Source: Lachnospiraceae bacterium (lineage in GTDB: Bacteria; Bacillota; Clostridia; Lachnospirales; Lachnospiraceae). Taken from it: 64,000 nt of DNA. Location of the stretch: assembly GCA_021202075.1 (NCBI GenBank), contig JAJQDT010000071.1, positions 1 to 64,000 of the forward strand, given 5' to 3'. Both the position numbers and the translations under genes were made by a program. The notes beneath the pieces are model-generated. The model was not told where the DNA came from. It searched no databases and was given only the letters and a program-made list of their open reading frames with translations. Each line of letters begins with the position of its first letter. The first letter of the stretch is position 1. Shown piece by piece: positions 18,801 through 26,072 of the stretch.

Positions 18801-21522
18801 CACCCTCGCCCAGCAGAAACAGCAGGCGATCAAGGACGCTTTTCAGGATTGGGTTTGGAAAGACCCGAAGCGCCGGGAGGCGCTCTGCCAGAAGTACAAC
18901 GAATTGTTTAACAGCACCCGTCCCCGTGAGTTCGACGGCTCCCACATTCATTTCGTGGGGATGAACCCGGAGATTATGTTACGGGAACACCAGCGGAATG
19001 CCATTGCTCATGTTCTCTATGGAGGAAATACTCTGCTTGCACACGAAGTGGGGGCAGGCAAGACGTTCGAGATGGCTGCGGCAGCCATGGAGAGCAAGCG
19101 CCTGGGCCTGTGTCAGAAGTCCATGTTCGTGGTTCCCAATCATCTAACCCTGCAATGGGCGAATGAGTTTTTGCGGCTCTATCCCAGCGCGAAGCTGCTG
19201 GTGACAACCAAAAAGGACTTTGAAACCTCCCGGCGCAAGAAATTCTGCGCCCGGATTGCCACCGGCGATTATGATGCGGTCATCATTGGCCACAGCCAGT
19301 TTGAGAAAATCCCCATCTCCGCAGAACGCCAGGAGCGTCAGCTGCGGGAGCAGATTGAGGACATCGAGGACGCGATTGCGGAGCTGAAATACAGCCGCGG
19401 TGAAAACTTCACCATCAAACAGATGGAGAAGAGCCGGAAATCCTTGCAGGCCAGGCTGAATAAACTGACCTCCACAGAACGGAAGGACGATGTGATTACT
19501 TTCGAGCAGCTGGGTGTTGACCGGCTGTTCGTAGACGAGTCACAAGCGTACAAAAACCTTTTCCTGTATACGAAAATGCGGAATGTGGCCGGGCTTTCTA
19601 CCTCCGAGGCACAGCGCAGTTCAGATATGTTTATGAAATGTCGTTATATGGACGAGATCACCGGCGGGCGCGGCGTTGTCTTTGCCAGCGGTACACCGGT
19701 CAGCAACTCCATGACAGAGCTTTATACTGTCATGCGGTATCTCCAGTACAGTACGCTCCAGCAGAAGGGGCTGACCCACTTCGACAGTTGGGCGTCTACA
19801 TTTGGGGAGACAACTACAGCCATAGAGCTTAGTCCCGAAGGGACAGGATACCGGGCGAGGACAAGATTTGCCCGCTTCTTCAATCTGCCGGAATTGATGA
19901 CTATGTTCAAAGATGTGGCCGATATTAAAACCAGTGACCAGCTCGATTTGCCGGTGCCGGAGGCCGACTTCCAGACGATTGTAGTGCAGCCGTCCGAAAT
20001 TCAGAAGGAAATGGTGGCGTCGCTGTCCGAACGGGCGGCAAAAGTCCACGCTGGCGCTGTGGATGCCTCTGTTGACAATATGCTCTGCATTACGTCAGAC
20101 GGCAGGAAAATCGGTCTTGACCAGAGGCTGATGAATCCGCTGTTGCCGGACGATCCCGGCAGTAAGCTCAACGCCTGTGTGAATAACGTCTTCCAGATAT
20201 GGCAGGACGGAGTCAGCGACCGGACGACACAGCTTTTGTTCTGTGATATGTCCACACCGAAAGGCGATGGCAGTTTTAACGTGTACGATGATATTCGCGG
20301 TAAACTGGAGTCGATGGGCGTCCCCCATGAGGAGATTGCCTTTATCCACGATGCCGACACGGAGGTGAAGAAAAAAGACCTGTTTGCCAAAGTTCGCTCC
20401 GGCCAGGTGCGGATTCTCCTTGGCAGCACGCAGAAAATGGGCGCTGGCACCAATGTCCAGGACAGGCTCATCGCGGCGCACCATCTGGATGTGGGCTGGC
20501 GGCCTGCCGATATGACCCAGCGGAATGGGCGTATCATCCGGCAGGGCAATCAGAACAAGCGCGTACAGATTTTCCAGTACGTTACCGAAGGCACTTTTGA
20601 TGCCTATTTATATCAGACACTTGAGAATAAACAGCGCTTTATTTCGCAGATCATGACCAGCAAATCCCCGGTTCGCTCCTGCGATGATGTAGATGAGCAG
20701 GCCCTTTCCTATGCGGAAATCAAGGCGTTGTGCGCTGGCAATCCGCTGATCCGGGAAAAGATGGACTTGGATGTGGAGGTGGCACGGCTGAAAGTATTGA
20801 AGTCTGACCACCAGAGCCAGCAGTACCGGCTGGAAGACCGACTGTTAAAGCACTTCCCGCAGGAAATCGAACGGACAAAGGCCAATATCCGAGGGTTTGA
20901 GGCGGACATCCAGACCGTAGAGGCGCATCCGCTGCCAACGGATAAGGAACAATTTGTCGGTCTGGAGCTACGCGGACAGCAATTCACAGATAAACTCAAA
21001 GCTGGCGAGGCGCTTCTTGCCGCCTGCAAAGCCTATCACGGGACGGAGCCGATGCACCTGGGGAGTTATCGCGGTTTCCAGATGGAGCTTTCTTATGATA
21101 CCTTCCGGCAGGAATTTGACCTGACCCTGAAAGAAGCCATGAGTCACCGGCTGACCCTTGGCACCGATGCCAGAGGCAATCTGATCCGTATGGATAACGC
21201 CCTGGCGGGTATCCCGGCGCGGTTGGAGAAAGTGCAGGAACAGCTGGCCAATCTGGAAAACCAGAGGGAAGCTGCACAGCAGGAACTTGGGAAACCATTC
21301 CCCCAGGAGGCCGAGCTGCGGGAGAAGTCCGCACGGCTGGCAGAACTGGATGCCGCCCTCAATATGGACGACAGCCCTGCGTCTGCCCGTGATGATGGAG
21401 ATCGCGATGTTGATTCCGGCACTGAAAGCCGCCCGTCTGTACTGGCCGATCTGCGCAGCAAGGCGGCAACGCTGCCGCCCCGGAAGCCCGGTGAACAACA
21501 GCACTCCGAGGAGGTGTTGTGA
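12844..21522 (+). CDS. Giant DNA methylase-helicase polyprotein (2892 aa)
   Basis: A multidomain DNA-processing protein. Residues 1-250 resemble the ArdC-like or DUF3849-like N-terminus of this family. Residues about 255-375 are a disordered Arg/Gly/Glu/Asp-rich linker that also encodes TnpV in another frame. Several LPD-type modules follow (375-1270). An N6-adenine methylase domain has motif I EPSMGVGNFFG near 1390 and motif IV as NVPFGDY near 1455. A superfamily 2 helicase has Walker A VGAGKTFE near 2070, Walker B variant FVDESQ near 2232, ASGTPVSNS, and the C-terminal domain GSTQKMGAGTNVQD to RQGNQNKR (about 2527-2570). The C-terminus is a coiled coil. TTG start with GGAGG at 12833-12837. 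The family is thought to protect or modify the element's DNA in the new host. The frame is unbroken. Confidence 0.92.
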   Translation: MPSKLQIYSQMARDAAGTVNASVGQWTGFLTTAARLYKYPYEDQLMIFTQRPDATACAEYDLWNERMNRYVKRGARGIALIDSSGDYPRLRYVFDVSDTGTRRNSRPVYLWKMQDDYEAPVQSALAKAFGVSETLPLESQLEQIANSLAVDYWQEHGQQFLDIVADSYLESYDEYNIEVAFRKAVAVSVTYQLYVRCLNDPASYFEHEDFLPIFDFNTRQTMNYLGAAVNGVSGQVFREIEVAIRTYERSRQAAERSQNHDERTDLHPERRLPDPEPRTGRTGAQTHGQVREDAQELPSGTQSDAVQRSGTDRAAVPPSMGDSGDGHPANGTADGRAASEVSGPGQNDPTDGLGRPHEQPESDGRGDSADGAGVQLNPFGDTVPGEFEQLSFIFPTEAEQIEAIDHAAESEMPSAFSLPQNDIDQMFRLGGSDDASRMRVAAQFMMGKPTEEIAAFLQQEYRGGMGLNMDSGKMSTWFDERGVWLARGDHARDAAPGMFIPWMDVADRIGELMDAGQFATNVELTETQNHYRSALAQSIWYLRHDFSEMTEGVPLLSSLDEYRGGGFPEETARLAKALSDPQTLASITKDMEFFAEIYAQQRGVLRFHYHDVPMLVEGLHNLETPWREYSTDMYAVPKTEQFITEDEVDEALTHGSSVSGGKGRIYRYFSDEHSTKERADFLREEYGIGGHSGALSNKSHSFEDHDGKGIRLSKTDCAEVTLSWNAVVRRIDTLVKTDRYLTEKEKAQLEQAQTTPAEPESAVQEATSPVEEAASPTVGDLYAHYLPIVRDAVLADTAYQNACRNSDRENAMTEGNAAINRAVISLYDTRLYGLFYDNTAFHNRLTQEVLEETYDQLSPHEEERTEPEQEDDDFADIDPEWVRARLAEHGIVNGEVVDPEKLAQSPFIQMVEADVARIAAEEDAAEAAQDEPEPPAEDGSDTLAPEDRFHVVDVDWYPGRPAYSIWDDQAGDYYVDHDGVTIDFVSRWDAEEYRDDLVDSLRQETERQTTEPSLAEQADQFEADQQAYREQVLSGLTPDQQRIVTAMETAGFPFRPTETNPIYFGDLDDYPITFDSWEAAYDFINSAELKDFPGLREQVQAVLHPEPAFPYHAGDTVYLEDGKPFVIESIGTFDVQLRDPTLRYPVFRAESRENFLRLMERYPQHQQEEPASEQPTMAEETVGFYPGEQNGLPFDVEIRTLHFGEPEREASTPEVSAVTPETPESAVFEDVYGTEPGQTPGNVPLTDGQTDNLPPTPELAPESVTEPSIPAANFRITDDHLGEGGPKQKYAYNVAAIRTLQTLEAEHRNATPEEQQILSRYVGWGSLADAFDGQKDSWANEYRELKGLLTEEEYAAARASTLNAHYTSPAVIRAIYEAVGQMGFTTGNILEPSMGVGNFFGLLPDSMAGSKLYGVELDSITGRIAQKLYPNADIKVAGFESTDRRDFYDLAVGNVPFGDYKVNDKPYNKLGFSIHNYFFAKALDQVRPGGVVAFVTSRYTMDAKSPEVRKYLAQRAELLGAIRLPNNAFRANAGTDVVSDIIFLQKREHPIDIEPEWVHLGQTPDGLTLNSYFIDHPEMVLGELTTESTQYGREECTVIPIPGADLSEQLHEAVTHIQGSYQAIEMEAEEVDIADGPQPIPADPNVKNFSYTIVDGEVYFRENSVMKPVELNDTAKGRVKGLVELRQIVNDLIAYQLEDYPEAEIAAKQQELNAAYDSFAERYGLINSRGNSLAFSEDSSYYLLCSLENINEDGQLIGKADMFTKCTIRPERKVTSVDTPSEALAISIGEKGTVDLPFMAELLGTPGEYDAITSSLQGVIFKDPMGPDAPEEGWQTSDEYLSGNVRDKLRIATMAADRDPAFAVNVEALTKAQPKDLDASEIDVRLGATWIDPKYFQQFMHETFQTPFYMRRTIEVKYSTHTAEWRITGKTQPRYDDVAANMTFGTSRANAYRILEDTLNLKDVRIYDTVEDADGKQKRVLNKKETTLAQQKQQAIKDAFQDWVWKDPKRREALCQKYNELFNSTRPREFDGSHIHFVGMNPEIMLREHQRNAIAHVLYGGNTLLAHEVGAGKTFEMAAAAMESKRLGLCQKSMFVVPNHLTLQWANEFLRLYPSAKLLVTTKKDFETSRRKKFCARIATGDYDAVIIGHSQFEKIPISAERQERQLREQIEDIEDAIAELKYSRGENFTIKQMEKSRKSLQARLNKLTSTERKDDVITFEQLGVDRLFVDESQAYKNLFLYTKMRNVAGLSTSEAQRSSDMFMKCRYMDEITGGRGVVFASGTPVSNSMTELYTVMRYLQYSTLQQKGLTHFDSWASTFGETTTAIELSPEGTGYRARTRFARFFNLPELMTMFKDVADIKTSDQLDLPVPEADFQTIVVQPSEIQKEMVASLSERAAKVHAGAVDASVDNMLCITSDGRKIGLDQRLMNPLLPDDPGSKLNACVNNVFQIWQDGVSDRTTQLLFCDMSTPKGDGSFNVYDDIRGKLESMGVPHEEIAFIHDADTEVKKKDLFAKVRSGQVRILLGSTQKMGAGTNVQDRLIAAHHLDVGWRPADMTQRNGRIIRQGNQNKRVQIFQYVTEGTFDAYLYQTLENKQRFISQIMTSKSPVRSCDDVDEQALSYAEIKALCAGNPLIREKMDLDVEVARLKVLKSDHQSQQYRLEDRLLKHFPQEIERTKANIRGFEADIQTVEAHPLPTDKEQFVGLELRGQQFTDKLKAGEALLAACKAYHGTEPMHLGSYRGFQMELSYDTFRQEFDLTLKEAMSHRLTLGTDARGNLIRMDNALAGIPARLEKVQEQLANLENQREAAQQELGKPFPQEAELREKSARLAELDAALNMDDSPASARDDGDRDVDSGTESRPSVLADLRSKAATLPPRKPGEQQHSEEVL
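13622..13972 (+). CDS. tnpV: TnpV-family protein nested inside the methylase-helicase gene
   Basis: A complete 116-residue gene in the second forward frame relative to its host gene. It starts MMNELTYTQSGDYLIPNLVL and has the family-like core YGRMRRSFLQEHNPMLYSDL, then a helix-rich C-terminus (QQMAWVGHMNSLKAMAEETV). It fits transposon-encoded TnpV proteins in length and pattern, as recalled. An excellent site (GAAAGGAG, 13606-13613) lies 8 bases before the ATG, which is unexpected in the middle of a linker. A CCCC-TTC-GGGG hairpin (13974-13984) follows the stop. The host protein's linker here is low-complexity, as expected when the other frame is under selection. The role of TnpV is unknown. 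Confidence 0.78.
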   Translation: MMNELTYTQSGDYLIPNLVLVEQERKPMGKYGRMRRSFLQEHNPMLYSDLVLTEQLFPHLWEIQETATRRMEQLMDELLQKYPAPDKMTQQMAWVGHMNSLKAMAEETVLTELVYS

Positions 21523-21860
21523 TGGCAGATGAACCAAAAGATAAAGTGATCATGCTCCGCGTCTCTCAGGCGGAGCGTGACCGCATACAGGAGAAAATGG
21601 CGGAGATCGGCGTGGAAAATATGAGCGCCTATATCCGCAAGATGGCGCTGGACGGCATCTGCGTTAATATGGATTTGACCGATGTGACCCAGATGGTAAA
21701 GCTGCTGCGCTATGCCTCAAATAACCTCAATCAGTATACGAAGAAGGCCCATGAAACCGGGAGCATCTACTCGGAGGATATAGAAGATTTGCAGCGCCGT
21801 CTGGATGATTTATGGGTGAGCTGTAAAGAGATACTCACAAGGCTTGCCACTGTCCAGTGA
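21522..21860 (+). CDS. mobC: Relaxosome protein MobC
   Basis: DNA-binding relaxosome accessory that helps the relaxase open oriT. It has 112 residues. An N-terminal ribbon-helix-helix-like segment (KVIMLRVSQAERDRIQEKM) is followed by helices (MSAYIRKMALDG) and the conserved MobC core LLRYASNNLNQYTKKAHETG. The ATG at 21522 overlaps the TGA of the methylase-helicase gene by one base, with GAGGAGG at 21508-21514. It lies 530 bases before the relaxase, with a small membrane protein gene between. Confidence 0.9.
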   Translation: MADEPKDKVIMLRVSQAERDRIQEKMAEIGVENMSAYIRKMALDGICVNMDLTDVTQMVKLLRYASNNLNQYTKKAHETGSIYSEDIEDLQRRLDDLWVSCKEILTRLATVQ

Positions 21861-21871
21861 CGGCGCAAATG

Positions 21872-21931
21872 TCCGGGTTTTGCACCGGAGATTTTATAAA
21901 AAACGGCATGGCGGAGCAATCCGCTGTGCCG
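21872..21931. other. Inverted repeats after mobC, candidate oriT
   Basis: Two hairpins: TCCGG/CCGGA around 21872-21888, and an 11-bp imperfect stem CGGCATGGCGG (21904-21914) with CCGCTGTGCCG (21921-21931), containing two G-T pairs. Transfer origins of mobile elements usually carry such inverted repeats next to mobC and relaxase genes, so oriT is proposed here. No nic consensus could be recognised; a terminator for the upstream operon is an alternative, although no clear T-run follows. Confidence 0.35.
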
Positions 21932-21953
21932 CGAACATAGACCGGCGACATCG

Positions 21954-21982
21954 TTGCCAGTCTGACACCCTGCCTTTATAAT
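21954..21982 (+). promoter_or_regulatory. Sigma-A type promoter before the mobilisation genes
   Basis: TTGCCA (21954-21959), 17-base spacer, TATAAT (21977-21982). The spacing is ideal and the -10 is perfect. Transcription would start near 21989, so the ATG at 21981 cannot be the start of the next protein. Confidence 0.65.
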
Positions 21983-22016
21983 GAAGGTACAAGAAAAGAA
22001 AGGATGGTTGAACGCC

Positions 22017-22316
22017 ATGTTGATGACACTCATAAAGCTCCCGTTGAAGCTCCTGACCCTCCCGCTAATCCTCATCTGCGCCATTGCCTCTGTGCTGTTG
22101 AAGGTCGTGGATAACCTTTCCTCTTACATCATCGGATTTTTCATCCTGATATTTATCCTCTGCGGCGTGGTCGCTGCCATCAATCAGTGGTGGACTTCCG
22201 TTGTGGTGATGGTTGTGCTGGCGGCGTTATGTGTGGGCGTTACATTCCTCGCCGCTGTACTGGAGACATTGCTGGATACCATGACCGGCGCGCTGGTCGG
22301 GTTCCTGCACTCGTAA
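22017..22316 (+). CDS. Small membrane protein of the mobilisation region
   Basis: A 99-residue, very hydrophobic protein with about three to four membrane helices (LIKLPLKLLTLPLILICAIA; YIIGFFILIFILCGVVAAI; VVVMVVLAALCVGVTFLAAV). It resembles small CD1845-type membrane proteins found between mobC and the relaxase gene in related elements. The start at 22017 is chosen because the upstream in-frame ATG (21981) lies within the predicted -10 box; AAAGGA at 21999-22004 could serve as the ribosome site with a long spacing. Function unknown. Confidence 0.65.
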   Translation: MLMTLIKLPLKLLTLPLILICAIASVLLKVVDNLSSYIIGFFILIFILCGVVAAINQWWTSVVVMVVLAALCVGVTFLAAVLETLLDTMTGALVGFLHS

Positions 22317-22340
22317 AGCAAGATAATCGAATTACATTAT

Positions 22341-22375
22341 AGGGCTGTCCTCACCGGGCAGCTCTTTCTTTTTTT
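22341..22375 (+). terminator. Terminator/attenuator before the relaxase gene
   Basis: A 10-bp stem (AGGGCTGTCC, 22341-22350, with GGGCAGCTCT, 22356-22365, two G-T pairs), a five-base loop and a T-rich tail to 22375. It sits 18 bases before the relaxase ATG, so it would reduce transcription from the promoter at 21954 into the relaxase gene. Confidence 0.7.
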
Positions 22376-22392
22376 GAAGGGATGGTGATGGT

Positions 22393-23796
22393 ATGGCGGC
22401 GACGCGACTGATCGCGATGCACCTGAATAAAGGGAAAACGCTGGCTCAGTGCCTGCGTGACCGGACGGACTACGCACAGAATCCGGAGAAAACTGAAAAA
22501 GGAAGTCTGATCACGGCCTATGCCTGCGACCCCATGACCGTAGATGAAGAATTTCTGCTTGCCAAACGGCAGTACCAGCACATCACAGGGCGGCAGCAGA
22601 AAAGCAATGTGATCGCGTATCAGATACGCCAGTCCTTCAAGCCGGGTGAAATTACCCCGAAGGAGGCCAACAAGGTCGGCTATGAGCTGGCTATGCGGTT
22701 CACCAAAGGGAAACACGCCTTTATTGTGGCTACCCATGTAGACCGGGCGCATATCCATAATCATATCATTTTCAACTCCACCACCATAGACTGCAAACGG
22801 AAATTCAAGGACTTTCATCTGTCCGGGCTGGCTGTGCAGAGATGCAGTGATATTATCTGTGTAGAGCATGGGCTGTCCATCATTGAGAAAAAGCCCTACC
22901 GGGAACGTACCAAACGCACCGAGTATCCGAAGAAGGAAACCTTCCGGGATACCATCTGCGCAGACATTGATGCTGTTATGAAGCAAAAGCCGAAGGACTT
23001 TGAGGAATTTTTACAGCTTCTCGCTCAAAATGGCTATGAGGTGAAGCGTGGGAAGAACACCGCACTCCGGGGCAAAGGCCAGACGCGCTTTATCCGGTTC
23101 CGCTCCCTGGGGGAAGGATACTCTGAGGAAGAAATCCGTGCGGTGCTGCTGGGAGAAAAAGCCCATCGCTCTAAATTCAAAAGCAGCCAGGTTCATGGAA
23201 AACCGAAGTTCAATCTGCTGGTGGATATTGATGAGAAGATGCAGGCAAAAGGCATTGGCTACCAGCGCTGGGCGACGGTCTATAATCTGAAGCAGATGGC
23301 ACAGACCATGATCTTCATCCGGGAGCATGGCATTGAGAGCCTCGATGATCTGCGACAGAAAACCGATGCCTCTTCCGCTCGTTTTGATGAACTCAGCGAC
23401 CGGCTGAAAGCATCAGAAAAACGGCTTGTAGAAATTGCTGCGCTCAAAACCCATATCATCAATTATTCTAAAACCAGGGACACCTATGTAGAGTACCGGA
23501 AGTCCGGATACAGCAAGAAGTTCTTTGAGGCGCACCGAGCTGAGATCACGCTGCACAAGGAAGCAAAGAGCGCTTTTGACCAACTGGGCGTGAAAAAGTT
23601 GCCGAAGGTCAAAGACCTGACTGCGGAATATGCCCAGGTGCTTGCAGAGAAAAAAGCGACCTATGCGGAATACCGCGCCGCCCGGTCTGAGATGCAGGAG
23701 TATCAGAAAGCACGGCACAATGTGGAGGTTTTCTTCGAGATGCAGCAGAAAGAGGCAGAACAGGAGCGCCGGGAGCAACAGGCACAGGATCGTTGA
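22393..23796 (+). CDS. Relaxase (MobP-like) of the conjugative element
   Basis: Nicks oriT and leads the strand into the recipient. It has 467 residues, typical for Tn1549-type relaxases. The N-terminal relaxase domain carries the metal-binding histidine cluster in THVDRAHIHNHIIFN (His near 115, 120, 122 and 124). The central part (RKETFRDTICADID-type region, LAQNGYEVKRGKNTALRGKG) is typical of the family. The C-terminal 150 residues form a charged coiled coil. A tyrosine near the N-terminus (about residue 27, in RTDYAQNPEK) is the likely nucleophile. ATG at 22393; the ribosome site is only moderate (GAAGGG). Followed by a strong terminator. Confidence 0.92.
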   Translation: MAATRLIAMHLNKGKTLAQCLRDRTDYAQNPEKTEKGSLITAYACDPMTVDEEFLLAKRQYQHITGRQQKSNVIAYQIRQSFKPGEITPKEANKVGYELAMRFTKGKHAFIVATHVDRAHIHNHIIFNSTTIDCKRKFKDFHLSGLAVQRCSDIICVEHGLSIIEKKPYRERTKRTEYPKKETFRDTICADIDAVMKQKPKDFEEFLQLLAQNGYEVKRGKNTALRGKGQTRFIRFRSLGEGYSEEEIRAVLLGEKAHRSKFKSSQVHGKPKFNLLVDIDEKMQAKGIGYQRWATVYNLKQMAQTMIFIREHGIESLDDLRQKTDASSARFDELSDRLKASEKRLVEIAALKTHIINYSKTRDTYVEYRKSGYSKKFFEAHRAEITLHKEAKSAFDQLGVKKLPKVKDLTAEYAQVLAEKKATYAEYRAARSEMQEYQKARHNVEVFFEMQQKEAEQERREQQAQDR

Positions 23797-23807
23797 AATT
23801 GTATTAT

Positions 23808-23853
23808 CCGGCGCAGCCGCCCTAAATGGGATTGGCTGCGCCGGTATTTTTTT
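23808..23853 (+). terminator. Strong terminator after the relaxase gene
   Basis: Perfect 11-bp stem CCGGCGCAGCC (23808-23818) with GGCTGCGCCGG (23834-23844), followed by a run of T to 23853. It marks the end of the conjugation module and the start of the cargo region. Confidence 0.9.
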
Positions 23854-24046
23854 CGTTCCAGACGGATTCTCAATCCGACCCATATCGTTTTCCGACAGTA
23901 TCATCCAGCAGAACGGCGCAATCCTTTTTTAGTTCCAATCCCATTAGAGAACTGTCTTTTTAAGTGGTTAAGTAACCGATCAGCAATCGAAGTAAATGTC
24001 TGATATTTTTCCACACAACGAAAAGCATACCTCGGCTTTAATTATG

Positions 24047-24075
24047 TTGAATATCTATAGCTCGCGCTGTATAAT
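24047..24075 (+). promoter_or_regulatory. Promoter of the LysR regulator gene
   Basis: TTGAAT (24047-24052), 17-base spacer, TATAAT (24070-24075), 25 bases before the LysR start codon. An inverted repeat GGTTA-AG-TAACC near 23963 lies upstream and might be a regulator site. Confidence 0.65.
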
Positions 24076-24100
24076 AAGATATGTAACGGAGGCGCAGGCA

Positions 24101-24967
24101 ATGGAATTACGGGTATTAAAATATTTTTTGATGGTGGCGCGGGAAGAAAACATTACAAAAGCCGCCAGTCTTCTCCACATTACGCAGCCGACATTATCCC
24201 GCCAGCTGATGCAGCTGGAAGAAGAACTGGGGGTTAAGCTGTTTCACCGTGGAAAATACAACGTCACGCTCACTGAGGACGGTATGCTCCTGAAGCGACG
24301 CGCACAGGAACTTGTAGAATTGTCGGATAAAACGATTCAGGAGCTTTCTCATAAAGATGATGCGCTTGCCGGGGAGATTGCAATTGGCTGCGGAGAAACC
24401 AGAAATATGTCAGCCCTTGCGGATCAGATCACCATTTTTCAAACAGAGTACCCTCTGGTACGCTTTCATATCCACAGCTCTACGGCAGATGACATCAAAG
24501 AGCGGATTGAGAAGGGGCTGCTGGATATAGGGCTTTTAATGGAGCCTGTGGATGTAGGAAGGTATGAATTTCTTCGTATGCCATACAGAGAAAAATGGGG
24601 AATTCTCACCCGCAAAGATTCGGTGTTGGCCCAAAAGCAGGCAGTTACACCAGAAGATTTGGCAAAGGCTCCATTGCTGGTTCCACAGCGTGACCAGGTC
24701 AAAAATGAGATCGGCAACTGGTTCGGAGATGTTTATGAACATCTGAATATTGCCGCCACCTATAACCTGATCATCAACGCTACAGCCATGGTTCGCAGTA
24801 AGGTAGGCATTGCGCTTTGTTTTGACCTGGGAGCGATATATGAAGACCTCTGTTTCATTCCATTGTCTCCCGAATTGGAAACAGGTGCTGTTCTTGTGTG
24901 GAAGAAAAGCCAGATGCTGGTCGCTGCAACATCTCAGTTTATCCATCAGGTTAAAAATACAATCTGA
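24101..24967 (+). CDS. LysR-family transcriptional regulator
   Basis: Ligand-responsive DNA-binding regulator of 288 residues. The N-terminal winged helix-turn-helix is clear (MELRVLKYFLMVAREENITK, then ASLLHITQPTLSRQLMQLEE). The rest is a periplasmic-binding-protein-like sensor domain. ATG at 24101 is chosen, with CGGAGG at 24087-24092; in-frame codons upstream would put the start before the promoter. It is transcribed alone and followed by a terminator, in the same direction as the redox operon, which it may control. LysR proteins usually respond to a small metabolite; the ligand is not predictable here. Confidence 0.92.
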   Translation: MELRVLKYFLMVAREENITKAASLLHITQPTLSRQLMQLEEELGVKLFHRGKYNVTLTEDGMLLKRRAQELVELSDKTIQELSHKDDALAGEIAIGCGETRNMSALADQITIFQTEYPLVRFHIHSSTADDIKERIEKGLLDIGLLMEPVDVGRYEFLRMPYREKWGILTRKDSVLAQKQAVTPEDLAKAPLLVPQRDQVKNEIGNWFGDVYEHLNIAATYNLIINATAMVRSKVGIALCFDLGAIYEDLCFIPLSPELETGAVLVWKKSQMLVAATSQFIHQVKNTI

Positions 24968-25020
24968 GCATTTCTGACCATGTAATATAGGCATTAGACA
25001 TTAAGGCTTGCTCCGAGTAA

Positions 25021-25056
25021 AATGTAGGTATCCCAAAAGGATGCCTGCATTTTTTT
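25021..25056 (+). terminator. Terminator after the LysR gene
   Basis: A 13-bp stem (25021-25033 with 25039-25051, two G-T pairs), loop CAAAA and a seven-base T-run. A near-palindrome TTGCTCCGAGTAA (25009-25021) just upstream could be a regulator site for the redox operon. Confidence 0.8.
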
Positions 25057-25105
25057 AGCATTCAGGATTTTATTTAGGCTGTGACGGAAAGAAGGTAATA
25101 ACCAA

Positions 25106-25456
25106 ATGACGATTGATGAAGCAAGTGAACGCTACGGCATTCCGCTTGAAATTCTCCATGAATATGAAAGCTGGGGGCTTTGCGATACCGTGAAGAAGGT
25201 CATGGGTGCGTGGCAGTATGATGATGAAGATATTGAGCGCCTGAGCATGATTATGACGCTGCACGATGTCGGTTTTGAGAACTATGAGGTGGAAACCTAT
25301 ATGCAGCTGCTCTTAGAGGGAGAATCCACGAAGGAGCAGCGGATGGCAATGCTGAACCGGCGACGCAAAAGCGCACTGGATGAAATCCACTTCCGGGAAG
25401 CACAGCTGGATCGTCTGGATTATCTGCGCCACAGCATTCGTTCTGCTAAACAATGA
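25106..25456 (+). CDS. MerR-like regulator of the redox operon
   Basis: A 116-residue protein with a MerR-type helix-turn-helix (TIDEASERYGIPLEILHEYE, SWGLCD, then WQYDDEDIERLSMIMTLHDVGF) and a C-terminal dimerisation helix (residues 80-116). There is no cysteine-rich effector domain, so it fits the short MerR-type regulators that travel with aldo/keto reductase and flavodoxin genes. It is the first gene of a nine-gene run with gaps of 10-38 bases, and probably controls the operon it starts. Confidence 0.82.
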   Translation: MTIDEASERYGIPLEILHEYESWGLCDTVKKVMGAWQYDDEDIERLSMIMTLHDVGFENYEVETYMQLLLEGESTKEQRMAMLNRRRKSALDEIHFREAQLDRLDYLRHSIRSAKQ

Positions 25457-25494
25457 AAAAAGCAATATAAATTTAACATAAGGAGGATTTTCTC

Positions 25495-26046
25495 ATGAAG
25501 AAAAACTTAGGCTCTGTTCTGGCATTGTACCCGATGCCGCTGACTGTGATCGGTGCGATGGACGGCGACAAGCCCACATGGACGCTGGTTGCCCATGTGG
25601 GTGTGATTGGCCATGACCGGCTTCTTGTCAGTCTGTCCCGCGCTCACTACATTAACGAAAAAATCAAAACCACTGGCAAATTGTCCATCAACATGGTCGG
25701 TGAGGAAATGCTGCCCCAGGCAGATTATGTCGGCTCCGTGACCGGCGCAAAGGTGAATAAGTCAAATGTGTTTGACTACGAGCTGAGCGAAAACGGCACA
25801 CCTATCATCAAGGCTGCCCCGCTCTCCATTGAATGTGAAGTCGTGGATAACTACGAAGCCGGAAACAATTTTGACAACTTCATCGTGAAGTTTACCGGCA
25901 CTTACGTGGAAGAAGAAAACCTGGATGAGAAAGGCAAAATCAGCTACCGAGCTATGAAGCCGGTGCTGTTTGAGTTCCCCACCTATGAGTATCTGAAAAC
26001 AGGCGATGTGCTTGGCAAATGCCTGAGCTTCAAAGAAGAACACTGA
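25495..26046 (+). CDS. Flavin reductase-like FMN-binding protein
   Basis: A soluble protein of 183 residues of the flavin-reductase-like fold: N-terminal strand LYPMPLTVIGAMDGDKPTW, core VSLSRAHYINEKIKTTGKLS, and the later PLSIECEVVDNYEAGN. These proteins bind FMN and use NAD(P)H, or act as flavoredoxin-type electron carriers. Strong site AAGGAGG (25481-25487) before the ATG. It is the second gene of the redox operon. Confidence 0.87.
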   Translation: MKKNLGSVLALYPMPLTVIGAMDGDKPTWTLVAHVGVIGHDRLLVSLSRAHYINEKIKTTGKLSINMVGEEMLPQADYVGSVTGAKVNKSNVFDYELSENGTPIIKAAPLSIECEVVDNYEAGNNFDNFIVKFTGTYVEEENLDEKGKISYRAMKPVLFEFPTYEYLKTGDVLGKCLSFKEEH

Positions 26047-26072
26047 ACAATAACGAAAAGGAGATTGTCACG

